Assembly (NCBI GenBank): GCA_963765875.1 | Contig: CAVXYK010000008.1 | Location: 124,001-188,000 of the forward strand | Length of the DNA: 64,000 bases | From: JAWKOK01 sp963765875 | GTDB taxonomy: Bacteria > Chloroflexota > Anaerolineae > Caldilineales > Caldilineaceae | Direction of reading: 5' to 3' | Shown here: positions 1-8,261 of the stretch, piece by piece | Numbering within the stretch: position 1 is the first letter of the stretch | How the letters are laid out: every line of letters begins with the position of its first letter | The notes under the pieces: model-generated | The model's input: the letters and a program-made list of their open reading frames with translations, nothing else | What the model was told of the DNA's origin: nothing | Database searches by the model: none | Position numbers and translations under genes: made by a program

Positions 1-501
1 AACAGTGCGACCGGTCACGACGATCCGCACATGGCCGCCATGGTTGCACGTTGTGACGGCGACCCTGACCCGATTCTGGCCGTACTGGCGGAGACAGAAG
101 GTTCGCAATTCTCATCCGAGGAGTTGATTCGTCGTTTTCAACACTTCTATATCGAGAATTTCGAGATCATTCCGGCCGCAACCGACGCATTGGCGGCCGG
201 TGACCTGAACGCCTTTGCGGCAGAGGCAAAGCGATCACAGAGCGAGGGCGTCCGTCTCTTGGGCAACCAGATCGCAGAGACCGAAGCGCTGGCCGAGCTT
301 GCGCTTGAGAACGGAGCCCTGGCCGCCTCGGCCTTCGGAGCAGGCTTCGGCGGCAGCGTCTGGGCGCTGGTGAGCGATGAAAAAGCCAAGCCTTTTCTAG
401 AAAACTGGGCAGCGGCCTACCTGGCTCGTTTCCCTGCGCACAAAGAGAGCGCCCGCTTCTTCCCAACCCGTCCCGGTCCGGCGGCGGCCCTGTTGCTGTA
501 G
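1..501 (+). CDS. galK: Galactokinase, C-terminal part (cut by window edge)
   Basis: The reading frame is open from base 1 to a TAG at 499-501, so the gene starts outside the window; about 166 residues are visible. The C-terminal GHMP-kinase motif AFGAGFGGSVWAL is present, the glycine-rich stretch characteristic of galactokinase and related sugar kinases. The preceding helical part (FEIIPAATDALAAGDLNAF) matches the usual galactokinase arrangement in which a helix packs near the substrate pocket. Galactokinase phosphorylates galactose at C1 in the cytoplasm (Leloir pathway). Other GHMP kinases for sugars or amino sugars cannot be excluded without the N-terminal signature. It lies on the same strand as the sugar-utilisation genes that follow, 118 bases ahead of the aldolase gene. 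Confidence 0.85.
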   Translation, partial: NSATGHDDPHMAAMVARCDGDPDPILAVLAETEGSQFSSEELIRRFQHFYIENFEIIPAATDALAAGDLNAFAAEAKRSQSEGVRLLGNQIAETEALAELALENGALAASAFGAGFGGSVWALVSDEKAKPFLENWAAAYLARFPAHKESARFFPTRPGPAAALLL

Positions 502-524
502 AGTCAACCAAACGGAAATCCAGC

Positions 525-598
525 ATAAAAAAACAGATCCACGAAGGAGCACGAAGTGACACGAAGGATGAATCCTGCGTGGATCAATTTTTCTGTGT
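525..598. repeat. Imperfect palindromic intergenic repeat, cacgaa type
   Basis: Arms gatccacg (536-543) and cgtggatc (578-585) face each other and are extended by A-rich and T-rich flanks. The inside holds three cacgaa-type units in a row. The same units recur at 7191-7275 and 30921-30991, so this is one member of a dispersed repeat family. It lies between the galactokinase stop and the ribosome binding site of the next gene. Confidence 0.6.
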
Positions 599-619
599 AT
601 CGCCCTAGGAGGCTCCACG

Positions 620-1501
620 ATGAATGACATCTACGGCATCGTTCCCCCGGCCACCACGCCTTTTGACGCCAACGGCAACGTCGACCTTGCCCTGTTGAAG
701 CATGACCTACGCTACCTCATCGAGACGGCCGGCGTGCACGGCGTTGCCGTCTGCGGCAGCACTGGCGAGGGCCATACGCTCACCATTGATGAGACGCGCG
801 ACATCACCGGCACGGCCATGGAGGCTGCGGGCGGACGCGTGCCCATCATCACCGGCATCATTGCCGACAGCACGCGTTCGGCTATCGAGCGCGGCAGAGC
901 CGTAGCCGACCTAGGTATCGCCGCGCTGCAAGTGACGCCGGTTCACTATCTCTTTCGCCCGGACGACGACGCCATGCTCGGCTTCTTCGCCGACATCGTC
1001 GATGCGACTGGGCTGCCGGTCATGATCTACAACGTGGTGCCCTGGGCCTATCTCTCGCCGGAATTGCTGACACGCGTCATCACCCAGGTCGACGGCGTGA
1101 TCGGCGTCAAGCAGAGCGCGGGTGACATGAAGTTGCTGGCCGACCTGTTGCCCCTGCTCGACAATCGCGGCATTGTGATGTCCGCGGTCGACGCGCTGCT
1201 CTACCCGTCCTTCACCTTGGGTGCGCATGGCGCGATTGCGGCGATCCTTACCGCCGCACCGATCCAGTGCGTCGCACTCTGGGATGCGGTCCAGACCGGA
1301 CGGCATGAGGAAGCGCTGACGCTGCACAACGGCTTGTTACGCCTCTGGAACGCCATTCAGGCCGACAACCTACCGGCCAATGTCAAGCATTGTCAATCGG
1401 TGCAAGGCCGCCCGGCAGGCAGGCCTAGAGCGCCCATGCCGGAGACGAGTGAAGAACAAAGAGCGAAGATCGAGCAGGCATTGGCATCGCTGCAAGCCTG
1501 A
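620..1501 (+). CDS. DapA/NanA-family class I aldolase (dihydrodipicolinate synthase-like)
   Basis: A 293-residue TIM-barrel aldolase/lyase of the dihydrodipicolinate synthase / N-acetylneuraminate lyase family. Visible signatures are GSTGEG (about residues 46-51), the catalytic tyrosine in MIYNVVP, and the Schiff-base lysine in GVKQSAGD. The C-terminal part, with LPANVK and RPRAPMP, is normal for the family. A strong ribosome binding site (aggagg, about 607-612) precedes the ATG. Its position in a sugar-uptake and glycan-degradation locus, next to a LacI gene, makes a catabolic pyruvate-releasing lyase (sialic acid or keto-deoxy sugar acid) more likely than lysine biosynthesis. The substrate cannot be read from sequence. 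Confidence 0.85.
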   Translation: MNDIYGIVPPATTPFDANGNVDLALLKHDLRYLIETAGVHGVAVCGSTGEGHTLTIDETRDITGTAMEAAGGRVPIITGIIADSTRSAIERGRAVADLGIAALQVTPVHYLFRPDDDAMLGFFADIVDATGLPVMIYNVVPWAYLSPELLTRVITQVDGVIGVKQSAGDMKLLADLLPLLDNRGIVMSAVDALLYPSFTLGAHGAIAAILTAAPIQCVALWDAVQTGRHEEALTLHNGLLRLWNAIQADNLPANVKHCQSVQGRPAGRPRAPMPETSEEQRAKIEQALASLQA

Positions 1502-1517
1502 GATTCAGAACTTATCG

Positions 1518-1546
1518 TTGACAAACGTCAAACTGAATGCTATTCT
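1518..1546 (+). promoter_or_regulatory. Sigma-70-type promoter of the lacI-like gene
   Basis: TTGACA at 1518-1523 and TATTCT at 1541-1546 are separated by 17 bases. The expected start of transcription is near 1553, inside the first LacI-type operator. The leader to the regulator start codon would be about 225 bases. Confidence 0.6.
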
Positions 1547-1547
1547 G

Positions 1548-1561
1548 TGAAAACGCTTACA
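1548..1561. promoter_or_regulatory. LacI-family operator 1
   Basis: The site tgaaaacgcttaca fits the general LacI/CcpA-type operator pattern TGNAANCGNTNNCA. It begins one base after the -10 element and covers the predicted transcription start, the classical place for a repressor. It matches the second site at 1722-1735 in 13 of 14 positions. Confidence 0.7.
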
Positions 1562-1721
1562 GAAAACCCTTTTATTGAAAATTCTATGCTCCATAGCAAT
1601 GGTCCATTTTAGATGTATGACCTGCTCTCGGGAGTCAGTTCACCGAGAATTCGGTGGGCCACAGCTGATATTCGCCGATTATCGAATGAATATTCCCTAG
1701 CTGGTAAAATCTGCAAGCTTC

Positions 1722-1735
1722 TGAAAACGCTTTCA
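1722..1735. promoter_or_regulatory. LacI-family operator 2
   Basis: The site tgaaaacgctttca is a near-perfect palindrome around the central CG, as bound by LacI-family dimers. It lies 43 bases before the regulator start codon and 174 bases from operator 1. The pair would allow looping or a double block of lacI expression. Confidence 0.7.
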
Positions 1736-1777
1736 ACAAATTACTCTTTCGCGTGAGCATTAGCACATCGGTATTGG

Positions 1778-2812
1778 GTGACTGTGAACTCTCAACAGGC
1801 TGTCAAACGCGCCACAATCACAGATGTTGCTCGCCTGGCCGGTGTTTCGATTTCAACCGTCAGCCGTGTCGTCAACGAGACGGCTACGGTTGCTGAAGAA
1901 ACAGGCGAGCAGGTTCGCAACGCCATTGAGTTGCTGAACTACACACCGATGGCCGCGGCCCGGACGCTGGCGGGACATAAGACAAACACGATCGGTCTGT
2001 TGCTTCCGCAGATATCCAGCGCTTTTTTTTCGCCCCTGGTTTCCGGCATTGAAGCAGGCGCCAGAGACGCCGGCTACGACATGATTGTGCATTTGGCCAC
2101 GGATCCTGAGAGCGGCAGCAGGCGTTCTGGGGTCACGGCCGTCGGTGAACACAATACCGACGGTCTGGTCATCTTCACGGACCGCCTGAACGATGCAGAG
2201 CTAACACGACTATTTCGTAATGGGCTGCCGATGGTGCTGCTCTTTCGTACGGCTCCAGACGGCCTCACAATACCGTCGATCCGTTTTGAAAATCGGCCCG
2301 GCGCGCGAACGGCCGTCGAACATTTGATCGTCGAGCATGGACGCACACGCATCGTCTATCTGGCCGGACCCGCCGGCAACCACGATTCTGAATTTCGAGA
2401 GGCCGGCTATCGAGAGGCATTGCAGGCACACGAGATTCCCTTTGATCCTGATCTAATTGTCTGCGGAGACTACGACAATATCGTCTCTCAGTCAGCAGTT
2501 TCTGATCTACTGATGCGAGGCATCGAATTCGACGCCCTGTTTGCCGCTGATGATGAAGCCGCAGCCGGAGCGATGCTGGCGCTGAGACGAGCGAGAAGGT
2601 CGATTCCTGGAGATGTCAGCGTCATCGGCTTTGACAACGTCGAGTTCACAAATTTCCTGTCGCCGCCGTTGAGCACGATCGACGCGCCGATTGAAGAAGC
2701 CGGCTTTAGATCGGCTCAGAAGCTGGCAGGGCTCATTCGAGGTCAAGACGTGCCGACCGACACAATCCTAGAGACTTCGTTGGTGCTACGACAGTCTTGC
2801 GGATGCCCGTAG
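1778..2812 (+). CDS. LacI-family transcriptional regulator
   Basis: A 344-residue LacI/GalR-type regulator. The N-terminal helix-turn-helix reads ATITDVARLAGVSISTVSR (about residues 12-30), followed by the hinge region (ELLNYTPMAAARTLA) and a periplasmic-binding-protein-like sugar-sensing domain with family motifs such as DALFAADD and SVIGFDN. The start is GTG at 1778; a second GTG at 1784 is equally possible and there is no clear ribosome binding site. Two operators of its own family type lie upstream, so autoregulation is likely. The downstream ABC transporter and sugar enzymes are its probable targets, although no third operator was found in the region ahead of the transporter. Confidence 0.93.
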   Translation: MTVNSQQAVKRATITDVARLAGVSISTVSRVVNETATVAEETGEQVRNAIELLNYTPMAAARTLAGHKTNTIGLLLPQISSAFFSPLVSGIEAGARDAGYDMIVHLATDPESGSRRSGVTAVGEHNTDGLVIFTDRLNDAELTRLFRNGLPMVLLFRTAPDGLTIPSIRFENRPGARTAVEHLIVEHGRTRIVYLAGPAGNHDSEFREAGYREALQAHEIPFDPDLIVCGDYDNIVSQSAVSDLLMRGIEFDALFAADDEAAAGAMLALRRARRSIPGDVSVIGFDNVEFTNFLSPPLSTIDAPIEEAGFRSAQKLAGLIRGQDVPTDTILETSLVLRQSCGCP

Positions 2813-2846
2813 GCAGATGGGATACAGGATAGCAAAAATACCTACC

Positions 2847-2876
2847 TTGACAAGCTGACGTGATTCATATTACAAT
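2847..2876 (+). promoter_or_regulatory. Promoter ahead of the ABC transporter operon
   Basis: TTGACA (2847-2852) and TACAAT (2871-2876) are 18 bases apart, close to the sigma-70 consensus. It starts 35 bases after the lacI-like stop and would give a leader of about 325 bases before the first permease at 3210. Within that leader (2877-3209) I see no gene, no clear terminator and no recognisable riboswitch. Confidence 0.6.
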
Positions 2877-3209
2877 CTCGGCAGAGTCCCCAGATGCGGG
2901 TTATTGCTGCCGAATCACGTCCCCATGACTCAACATTGCAGGCATGATAGATACTGATATATCCGCCGGATAGCAGACCGCACATACTCGACATCGATCT
3001 GGTATTCCGATCTTATCAGATCGACACCTGAGCACAGCATAGTCTCAAATGAAGACTGGCTCGTTCAAGAAATCCTCAAATTCTTTGCGCCATCCGTCGC
3101 TGACCAGTTTCCGCATGTATTTGGTCGCCATAGCAGTCTTGATCGAGATTGCAATCCGTATTGCAACGGCGTTTGAAGCAGACAATGAGAAGTAGTAAAG
3201 GAGTGGCCG

Positions 3210-4163
3210 ATGCTCGGCATCTTACCGAAGGGGAAGATCGCCCGCAATGAGGCGAAATGGTTTTGGATATTCATCTCGCCGTGGGTAATTGGCTTTGTCT
3301 TCTTCCGCGGCCTCCCGATCCTCGCCTCCATGTTTTTGAGCTTTACCAAGTACAATGTGGCCAGCCGGCCCGAGTGGATTGGATTGACCAACTATGTCAA
3401 TCTGTTCAATGATCAGATCTTCTTCAAATCCTTACAGGTGTCGGCCACCTATACTTTTGCCGCAGTACCCTTAGGGCTAGTCTGTGCGCTCATGTTGGCG
3501 ATGTTGCTGAATCAGAACGTTCCGTTTTTGGGCGTTTTCCGGACCCTCTACTACATGCCCTCGCTGATTGTAGGCAGTGTCTCGGTCGCCTTTCTGTTTC
3601 AACTTCTGCTCAATCCTACCTTCGGCGTTGTCAACTATATCATTGCCTGGTTCGTCGGCCCAAGCGGTCTGATACCGTTGGGGATTACGGGGCCAAAATG
3701 GTTCTTCGATCCCAACTGGGTGGTGCCGTCCTTTGTCTTGCTGAGTTTGTGGGGTGTGGGGGCTGCTATGCTCATCTACTTGGCTGGTCTTCAGGGCGTC
3801 CCCTCTACTCTATATGAGGTTGCCAGAATTGATGGCGCCAATGCTTGGCAGCGCTTCCGTAACGTGACGCTGCCCATGATTTCTCCGGTCATCCTCTTCA
3901 CGTTTATCACCGGTATCATTGGTTCATTTCAAGTTTTTACGCCTGCATACATAATCTCGAATGGTCAGGGCGGACCGAACTACGCGTCCATGTTTTATGT
4001 ACTCTATCTCTACTTGAACGCGTTTAGACGATATCGATTTGGCTACGCCTCAGCCCAGGCCTGGATTTTGTTCGTTGTCATTCTCGTGCTGACGATCCTG
4101 GCGCTTCGGATGTCGCGCAGGGCTGTCTACTACGAGAATCCCGGTGACGAAAAGGCGCTCTAG
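3210..4163 (+). CDS. Sugar ABC transporter permease, MalF/LacF type
   Basis: A 317-residue inner-membrane permease of the carbohydrate-uptake (CUT1) family with about six membrane segments. The cytoplasmic loop that docks the ATPase (EAA motif) is visible as EVARIDGANAWQRFRNVTLP. The N-terminus (KIARNEAKWFWIFISPWVIG) is typical of MalF-like partners. A ribosome binding site aaaggag lies just before the ATG. It works with the next permease and the binding protein at 5365. No ATP-binding subunit is encoded here, so a shared MsmK/UgpC-type ATPase from elsewhere is presumably used, which is common for this family. Confidence 0.93.
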   Translation: MLGILPKGKIARNEAKWFWIFISPWVIGFVFFRGLPILASMFLSFTKYNVASRPEWIGLTNYVNLFNDQIFFKSLQVSATYTFAAVPLGLVCALMLAMLLNQNVPFLGVFRTLYYMPSLIVGSVSVAFLFQLLLNPTFGVVNYIIAWFVGPSGLIPLGITGPKWFFDPNWVVPSFVLLSLWGVGAAMLIYLAGLQGVPSTLYEVARIDGANAWQRFRNVTLPMISPVILFTFITGIIGSFQVFTPAYIISNGQGGPNYASMFYVLYLYLNAFRRYRFGYASAQAWILFVVILVLTILALRMSRRAVYYENPGDEKAL

Positions 4164-4215
4164 CCGCAATCATGCCTTCCTGGCAACGGATCTGATTTCC
4201 TGACGAGGAACGACC

Positions 4216-5130
4216 ATGGCTGAACAGACTCATCCCCTTGCAAACGATCTTTCAAGTGCCGAGGTAACATACCAGAAGCCAAACTATCTTCGAACCAAAG
4301 GCTTCCAGGAGAACCTCATTCGCTTCCTTGCGACTTTGACCATAACACTTGGACTTGTAGTTGTACTCTTTCCGATTATCTGGATGCTATCGACATCTCT
4401 CAAGACGGAGTTAGAGACTTTCAAGTTTCCGCCGTCGCTGATGCCGGCAGATCCGCAGTGGCATAACTACGTCGATGCCTTAACGGTTAATCCGTTTGGT
4501 CGCTACTTTCTGAACACGTTCTATTTTGCGGGTATGGTTGTCATTGCCGAAGTGATATCGAATTCCTTTATTGCATTTGGGTTTGCCCGTCTTCGTGCCC
4601 CCGGACGCAACATCATATTTGTTTTTGTCCTTGCAACGCTGATGATCCCCGCCGAAGTGACACTGATTCCCCAGTATATTCTCTTCTCGCAACTGGGCTG
4701 GCTCAACTCATTCAAGCCATTAATTGTTCCTGCTTGGTTCGGGAGTGCCTATCTGATATTCCTGCTGCGCCAGTTCTATATGAGTATTCCAAGAGAGTAT
4801 GATGAGGCTGCCATCATCGAGGGAGCTAACTACTTCACCATTTGGTGGCGCATCATTCTGCCTCTATCGCGGCCGGCACTTGGCGTGGTAGCTATCATGT
4901 CCTTTATCTGGCACTGGAATTTCTTCCAGGGTCCACTGATATACTTGAACGACAATCGGCTTTTTACGGTCTCTCTAGGCTTGTCAATGTTCCGAACACC
5001 ATTTGGAGGCACACCGTGGCACTGGTATATGGCAGCCTCACTAGTTATCTTGATCCCGCCTATCGTCGTCTTTTTCATCGCCCAACGCTATTTCGTCCAG
5101 GGCATCGTGATCAGTGGTGTGAAGGGATAA
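4216..5130 (+). CDS. Sugar ABC transporter permease, MalG type
   Basis: A 304-residue permease, the second membrane subunit of the CUT1 importer. The EAA loop reads EAAIIEGANYFTIWWRIILP. The N-terminal cytoplasmic tail of about 35 residues precedes the first membrane helix (FLATLTITLGLVVVLFPIIW). It follows the first permease after 52 bases and probably sits in the same transcript. The substrate is not readable from sequence; the neighbouring GH84 and PIG-L genes suggest an amino-sugar oligosaccharide. Confidence 0.93.
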   Translation: MAEQTHPLANDLSSAEVTYQKPNYLRTKGFQENLIRFLATLTITLGLVVVLFPIIWMLSTSLKTELETFKFPPSLMPADPQWHNYVDALTVNPFGRYFLNTFYFAGMVVIAEVISNSFIAFGFARLRAPGRNIIFVFVLATLMIPAEVTLIPQYILFSQLGWLNSFKPLIVPAWFGSAYLIFLLRQFYMSIPREYDEAAIIEGANYFTIWWRIILPLSRPALGVVAIMSFIWHWNFFQGPLIYLNDNRLFTVSLGLSMFRTPFGGTPWHWYMAASLVILIPPIVVFFIAQRYFVQGIVISGVKG

Positions 5131-5364
5131 GATATGTTGAAGGTCCCGCTCATACTTACATGGCCCGGACCTGACGGTATCTGAGGCGATCGAACTCAAG
5201 CCTTTCGATGTTCGAGACTGTGACAAAATGGAGAAGTGCTGACGTCAAATACGATGTCTGGCGGCCCGTTGCCCATTGTCGAGTCGGTAATCGATAGTAT
5301 CTGTTTTCGACAGTTCATGACGTGTTTTCAGCCTAACTACCCATTCCAAAAGGAGAAAAAAGTT

Positions 5365-6777
5365 ATGCTCAGAAGTAAAGTATTTGCACTATTCGGCCTG
5401 CTGATGGTCGTGGCCATGGTGCTGACCGCCTGCCCGGCGGCGGCGCCGTCCGGCGGCGATGATGGTGCCGCGACCGGGGGAGAAGCAACAGGAGAGCAGC
5501 GTGAGGTAACGTGGATGGTGCGCACTGGGCCGGAAGAGAATAAATGGGAACAGGAAGTGGCTGTTCCGGCCTTTGAGGAAGCACATCCCGAGTTGAAGGT
5601 GAACCTGCTGATCATCGACCAGGATGACATTGCCGTCAAACGCGAGGCCATGATCGCTGCCGGTGAACCGCTCCATGTTTGGTCGACAAACTGGGGCGGG
5701 GATGGCTTTGCCAGTGACCGTCAGCGCGGTCTCGTCACGGACCTGACTCCGCTGATCGAGCGGGACAGCATCGACACCAGTGTTTTCATCCCGGAAGTTC
5801 TCGACATCTATGAGACCGATGGAAAGATCTACGGTCTCCCATTCCTGACGACAGGATCCTATCTCTTCTACAATATGGACCTGTTCGACGCTGCCGGTGT
5901 CGAGTATCCACCGACTTCGTGGGACGACACCGACTGGACCTGGGACGCTGCTATGGACGTGGCGAAAGAGTTGACTCAAAATCCTGACGATCCGATGTCG
6001 GCTATCTATGGCTGGAACGAAGGAATCTGGCCGGCCGAGGGCATCATGTGGCCGTTTGATGCGTTCCCGTGGCCGGATGACGCCTTTGATACCGGTTTTG
6101 CTGAATCCGCTGACTTCACCAGTGAAAATGCAATCAAGGCCTTCCAGACACGCCACGACATGATGTACAAGGATAAGGTCATGCCGGATGGTCCCTCGGC
6201 GCAAGCGTTGAGTCAGTTGGGCGGCACCTTTGAGAGTGGCCGAGTGGCCATGAACACGACCGGCGGCTGGGGCTGGTGGAATTACAGCGATATCACGCCA
6301 GATATTGAGGGCGGCTTCTGTTGGGGCGTTGCCCCCATTCCGTTTGGTGCGCCGGACGCGCCGACACGTGCCGTTATCTTCACTGATCCCTGGGTCATCA
6401 CCGCCGGACTTGAGGGGCAAGAGTTGGAGGATGCCTGGACGTTGCTGAAATTCCTGGTCTCTGAAGAACAAGCGCGTGCCTATATGGAGTCGACCAACAC
6501 ACCGCCGACCCAGGCCAAACTCCAGGAGGAGTGGTTCCAGCAGTTCGGCTGCATGGATGCTGAGGCTGTCAGGGAAGTATACCAAGGCGCCTTCAGCAAC
6601 GGACTTGAGTCCAGCAACCATCTCTTGGTGCGATTTGATGAGCTAAACAGCACCTGGGATAATATCCTGGCTGGCTTCTGGAATGATCCAGAAGGCCAGG
6701 CGTCCGACGTTCTGCCTGAAGTGGAATCCGCAGTGAACGATGTGCTGCAACGGATAGCTGAAGATGAAGGAAACTGA
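5365..6777 (+). CDS. Extracellular sugar-binding lipoprotein of the ABC importer
   Basis: A 470-residue family-1 solute-binding protein. The start at 5365 is chosen because an aaaaggag ribosome binding site lies just upstream and the protein then begins with a lipoprotein signal peptide (charged MLRSK, hydrophobic core, lipobox LTAC with Cys23). An acidic and glycine-rich linker follows, then the binding domain with many aromatic residues (GWNEGIWPAEGIMWPF, GGWGWWNY) of the kind that stack on sugar rings. It is anchored outside the membrane, captures the substrate and delivers it to the two permeases just upstream. A 234-base gap separates it from the permeases; in it I see no gene. Confidence 0.93.
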   Translation: MLRSKVFALFGLLMVVAMVLTACPAAAPSGGDDGAATGGEATGEQREVTWMVRTGPEENKWEQEVAVPAFEEAHPELKVNLLIIDQDDIAVKREAMIAAGEPLHVWSTNWGGDGFASDRQRGLVTDLTPLIERDSIDTSVFIPEVLDIYETDGKIYGLPFLTTGSYLFYNMDLFDAAGVEYPPTSWDDTDWTWDAAMDVAKELTQNPDDPMSAIYGWNEGIWPAEGIMWPFDAFPWPDDAFDTGFAESADFTSENAIKAFQTRHDMMYKDKVMPDGPSAQALSQLGGTFESGRVAMNTTGGWGWWNYSDITPDIEGGFCWGVAPIPFGAPDAPTRAVIFTDPWVITAGLEGQELEDAWTLLKFLVSEEQARAYMESTNTPPTQAKLQEEWFQQFGCMDAEAVREVYQGAFSNGLESSNHLLVRFDELNSTWDNILAGFWNDPEGQASDVLPEVESAVNDVLQRIAEDEGN

Positions 6778-6808
6778 CCCTTCTAGCCATCAAATCTGTT
6801 GCTAAACT

Positions 6809-6842
6809 GAAGGGGTGGGGCGCCTGTGCCTCGCCCCTTTTT
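6809..6842 (+). terminator. Probable intrinsic terminator after the ABC operon
   Basis: A GC-rich hairpin (ggggcg pairing with cgcccc around a short loop) is followed by a run of five T. It lies about 30 bases after the binding-protein stop and probably ends the transporter transcript. Confidence 0.7.
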
Positions 6843-6940
6843 GGTTACAAAACTGATAATCGAATCATACTATCGCTTTTGGCCAACCTGCGATCCGATG
6901 TCAATGCGATATCTTCCCCCATCCCACACGCTGCTGCTGG

Positions 6941-7147
6941 CTGCTGCCGACTCAAGACGGCCAGGTCGTGTTGAAAGACATCGGCCCTGCCCCGGTGCTG
7001 ATCGCTTTCCTGGCCATGGACGAAGACGAACTGCATCAATACGTGGGCGACGGTCGGCTCGTGACCGACAACGATGCCTACTTCCTACCCCACGCCGACG
7101 AGACCGATCAGATCATGACGGCCGTACGCAAGGCGGTCGGTGAATAA
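6941..7147 (+). pseudogene. C-terminal fragment of an unidentified protein
   Basis: The frame ending at TAA 7145-7147 reads like real protein for about 68 residues (for example LKDIGPAPVLIAFLAMDED and LVTDNDAYFLPHADETDQ) and then loses coherence upstream, with no start codon or ribosome binding site. It therefore looks like the tail of a gene whose front was deleted. I do not recognise the family. It lies between the transporter terminator and a palindromic repeat, in the middle of the sugar locus. Confidence 0.4.
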
Positions 7148-7168
7148 TGAATAGCCTTTGCCACAGAT

Positions 7169-7302
7169 GACTCCACTGCAGAAAGGGACCTTGACACGAA
7201 TTTACACGAATTATCACGAATCTTCTCTCTGGGGCGACGACACAGTTCGTGTTAATTCGTGACCATTCGTGTCAAGAAAAGGCTTTTTGCAGTAGACTCA
7301 CA
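7169..7302. repeat. Large imperfect inverted repeat, cacgaa type
   Basis: The left arm (cacgaatttacacgaatta, near 7195-7213) and right arm (taattcgtgaccattcgtg, near 7253-7271) pair around a short centre. Pairing continues outward through ttgac/gtcaa and a ctgcagaaag-like stretch. The block ends just before the ribosome binding site of the next gene. The same units occur at 525-598 and 30921-30991. Confidence 0.75.
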
Positions 7303-7333
7303 GCTGGACACAGATAGGAAACAGGAGAACACC

Positions 7334-8113
7334 ATGGACTACAGCATCTGCTCGTACAGCTTCAACCGCATGCTGAAGGATGGCAAGATGGACGTCTTTC
7401 AGTTCATCGAGTGGAACAAGGAGAATGGGTTCACCCTGCTCGACCCGTGGATGGCTCATCTTGAGGACGGCTATGACGATGACGCCTGGCTGGCCACGGT
7501 GAAGGCGGCGGCAGAGCAAGCCGAACTGCCCTTTGGCTGCATCGCCGTGGACGGAGCGCACATCTATGAGCCGACTGAGGAAGCCAGAGCCGAGAACCGG
7601 GCCCGCGCCTATCGCTGGCTGGATATTGCCGCCTTCCTCGGGGCCAAACAAGTGCGCATTGACGCCGGCGGACCGGAAGAGATGCCCGACGACATCTTCG
7701 CCATCATCGTTGACGGTTACAACGATCTGGTGCCGTACGCAGCGGATCGTGACATTGAGCTGATCGTTGAGAACCACTGGGGACCGACCAAGCACGCCGA
7801 CAACTGCATCAAGCTGCTGGAAGCCATCGACGGCCTGGGCCTGCTCTTCGACAGCAACAACTGGGCCGAGGGTACGGCTGAGGATGCCTGGGTCAAATGT
7901 GCCAAGTATGCCAGCCTCACCCACATGAAAACCTTCGAGTTTGACGAAGAGGGCAACGAACCGACGGTCGACATCCCCAAGTGCATGGGGATCTTGCTGG
8001 ACGCCGGCTACGATGGGGCCTGGGCCATCGAAAGCTGCCCGGTCGACGGCGATGAGCCGGCCGGGGCATTGAAGACGCTGGCGCTGATGAAGCGCGTTTT
8101 GGGAGACGAATAG
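7334..8113 (+). CDS. Sugar phosphate isomerase/epimerase family TIM-barrel protein
   Basis: A 259-residue protein of the xylose-isomerase-like (AP endonuclease 2) fold. The start at 7334 follows an aggaaacaggag ribosome binding site; the frame is open further upstream but lies in the repeat. Likely metal ligands of the family are visible: Glu in LIVENHWG, Asp in LLFDSNN, His in LTHMKTF and Glu in WAIESCP. Members isomerise, epimerise or cleave keto-sugars and inositols. Its direct neighbour is a Gfo/Idh/MocA dehydrogenase, a pairing known from 3-keto-glycoside and inositol catabolism, so it may act on an oxidised sugar. Substrate unknown. Confidence 0.85.
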   Translation: MDYSICSYSFNRMLKDGKMDVFQFIEWNKENGFTLLDPWMAHLEDGYDDDAWLATVKAAAEQAELPFGCIAVDGAHIYEPTEEARAENRARAYRWLDIAAFLGAKQVRIDAGGPEEMPDDIFAIIVDGYNDLVPYAADRDIELIVENHWGPTKHADNCIKLLEAIDGLGLLFDSNNWAEGTAEDAWVKCAKYASLTHMKTFEFDEEGNEPTVDIPKCMGILLDAGYDGAWAIESCPVDGDEPAGALKTLALMKRVLGDE

Positions 8114-8119
8114 AGAGGG

Positions 8120-8215
8120 GAGAGGGGATTGGTGATTGGGGACTCGGGATTGGGTGAATGACGAGTGCATCAGTTGATGCACCGGTGCCGAGTCCCCAAT
8201 CACCAATCCCCTCTC
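8120..8215. repeat. Perfect 28-bp inverted repeat with inner palindrome
   Basis: Bases 8120-8147 and 8188-8215 are exact reverse complements. Inside the loop, gtgcatca (8165-8172) and tgatgcac (8175-8182) form a second stem. No T-run follows, so it is not a standard terminator. It fills the gap between the isomerase stop and the oxidoreductase ribosome binding site. Confidence 0.85.
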
Positions 8216-8261
8216 CCCCAATCACCCAATTCAAAATCACAACCCTTCGCGGAGAGACAAC

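Noticed and set aside
2877..3209. Riboswitch in the long leader of the transporter operon
   Set aside because: No conserved core of a known class was recognised and no terminator hairpin is present.
5389..6621. A 410-codon open frame on the minus strand opposite the sugar-binding protein
   Set aside because: It is an antisense shadow: the plus-strand gene has a ribosome binding site, signal peptide and family motifs, and the minus frame has no protein-like features.
8120..8215. Perfect inverted repeat as an intrinsic terminator
   Set aside because: There is no T-run on either side and it lies between two genes of one pathway; treated as a repeat with possible RNA function.
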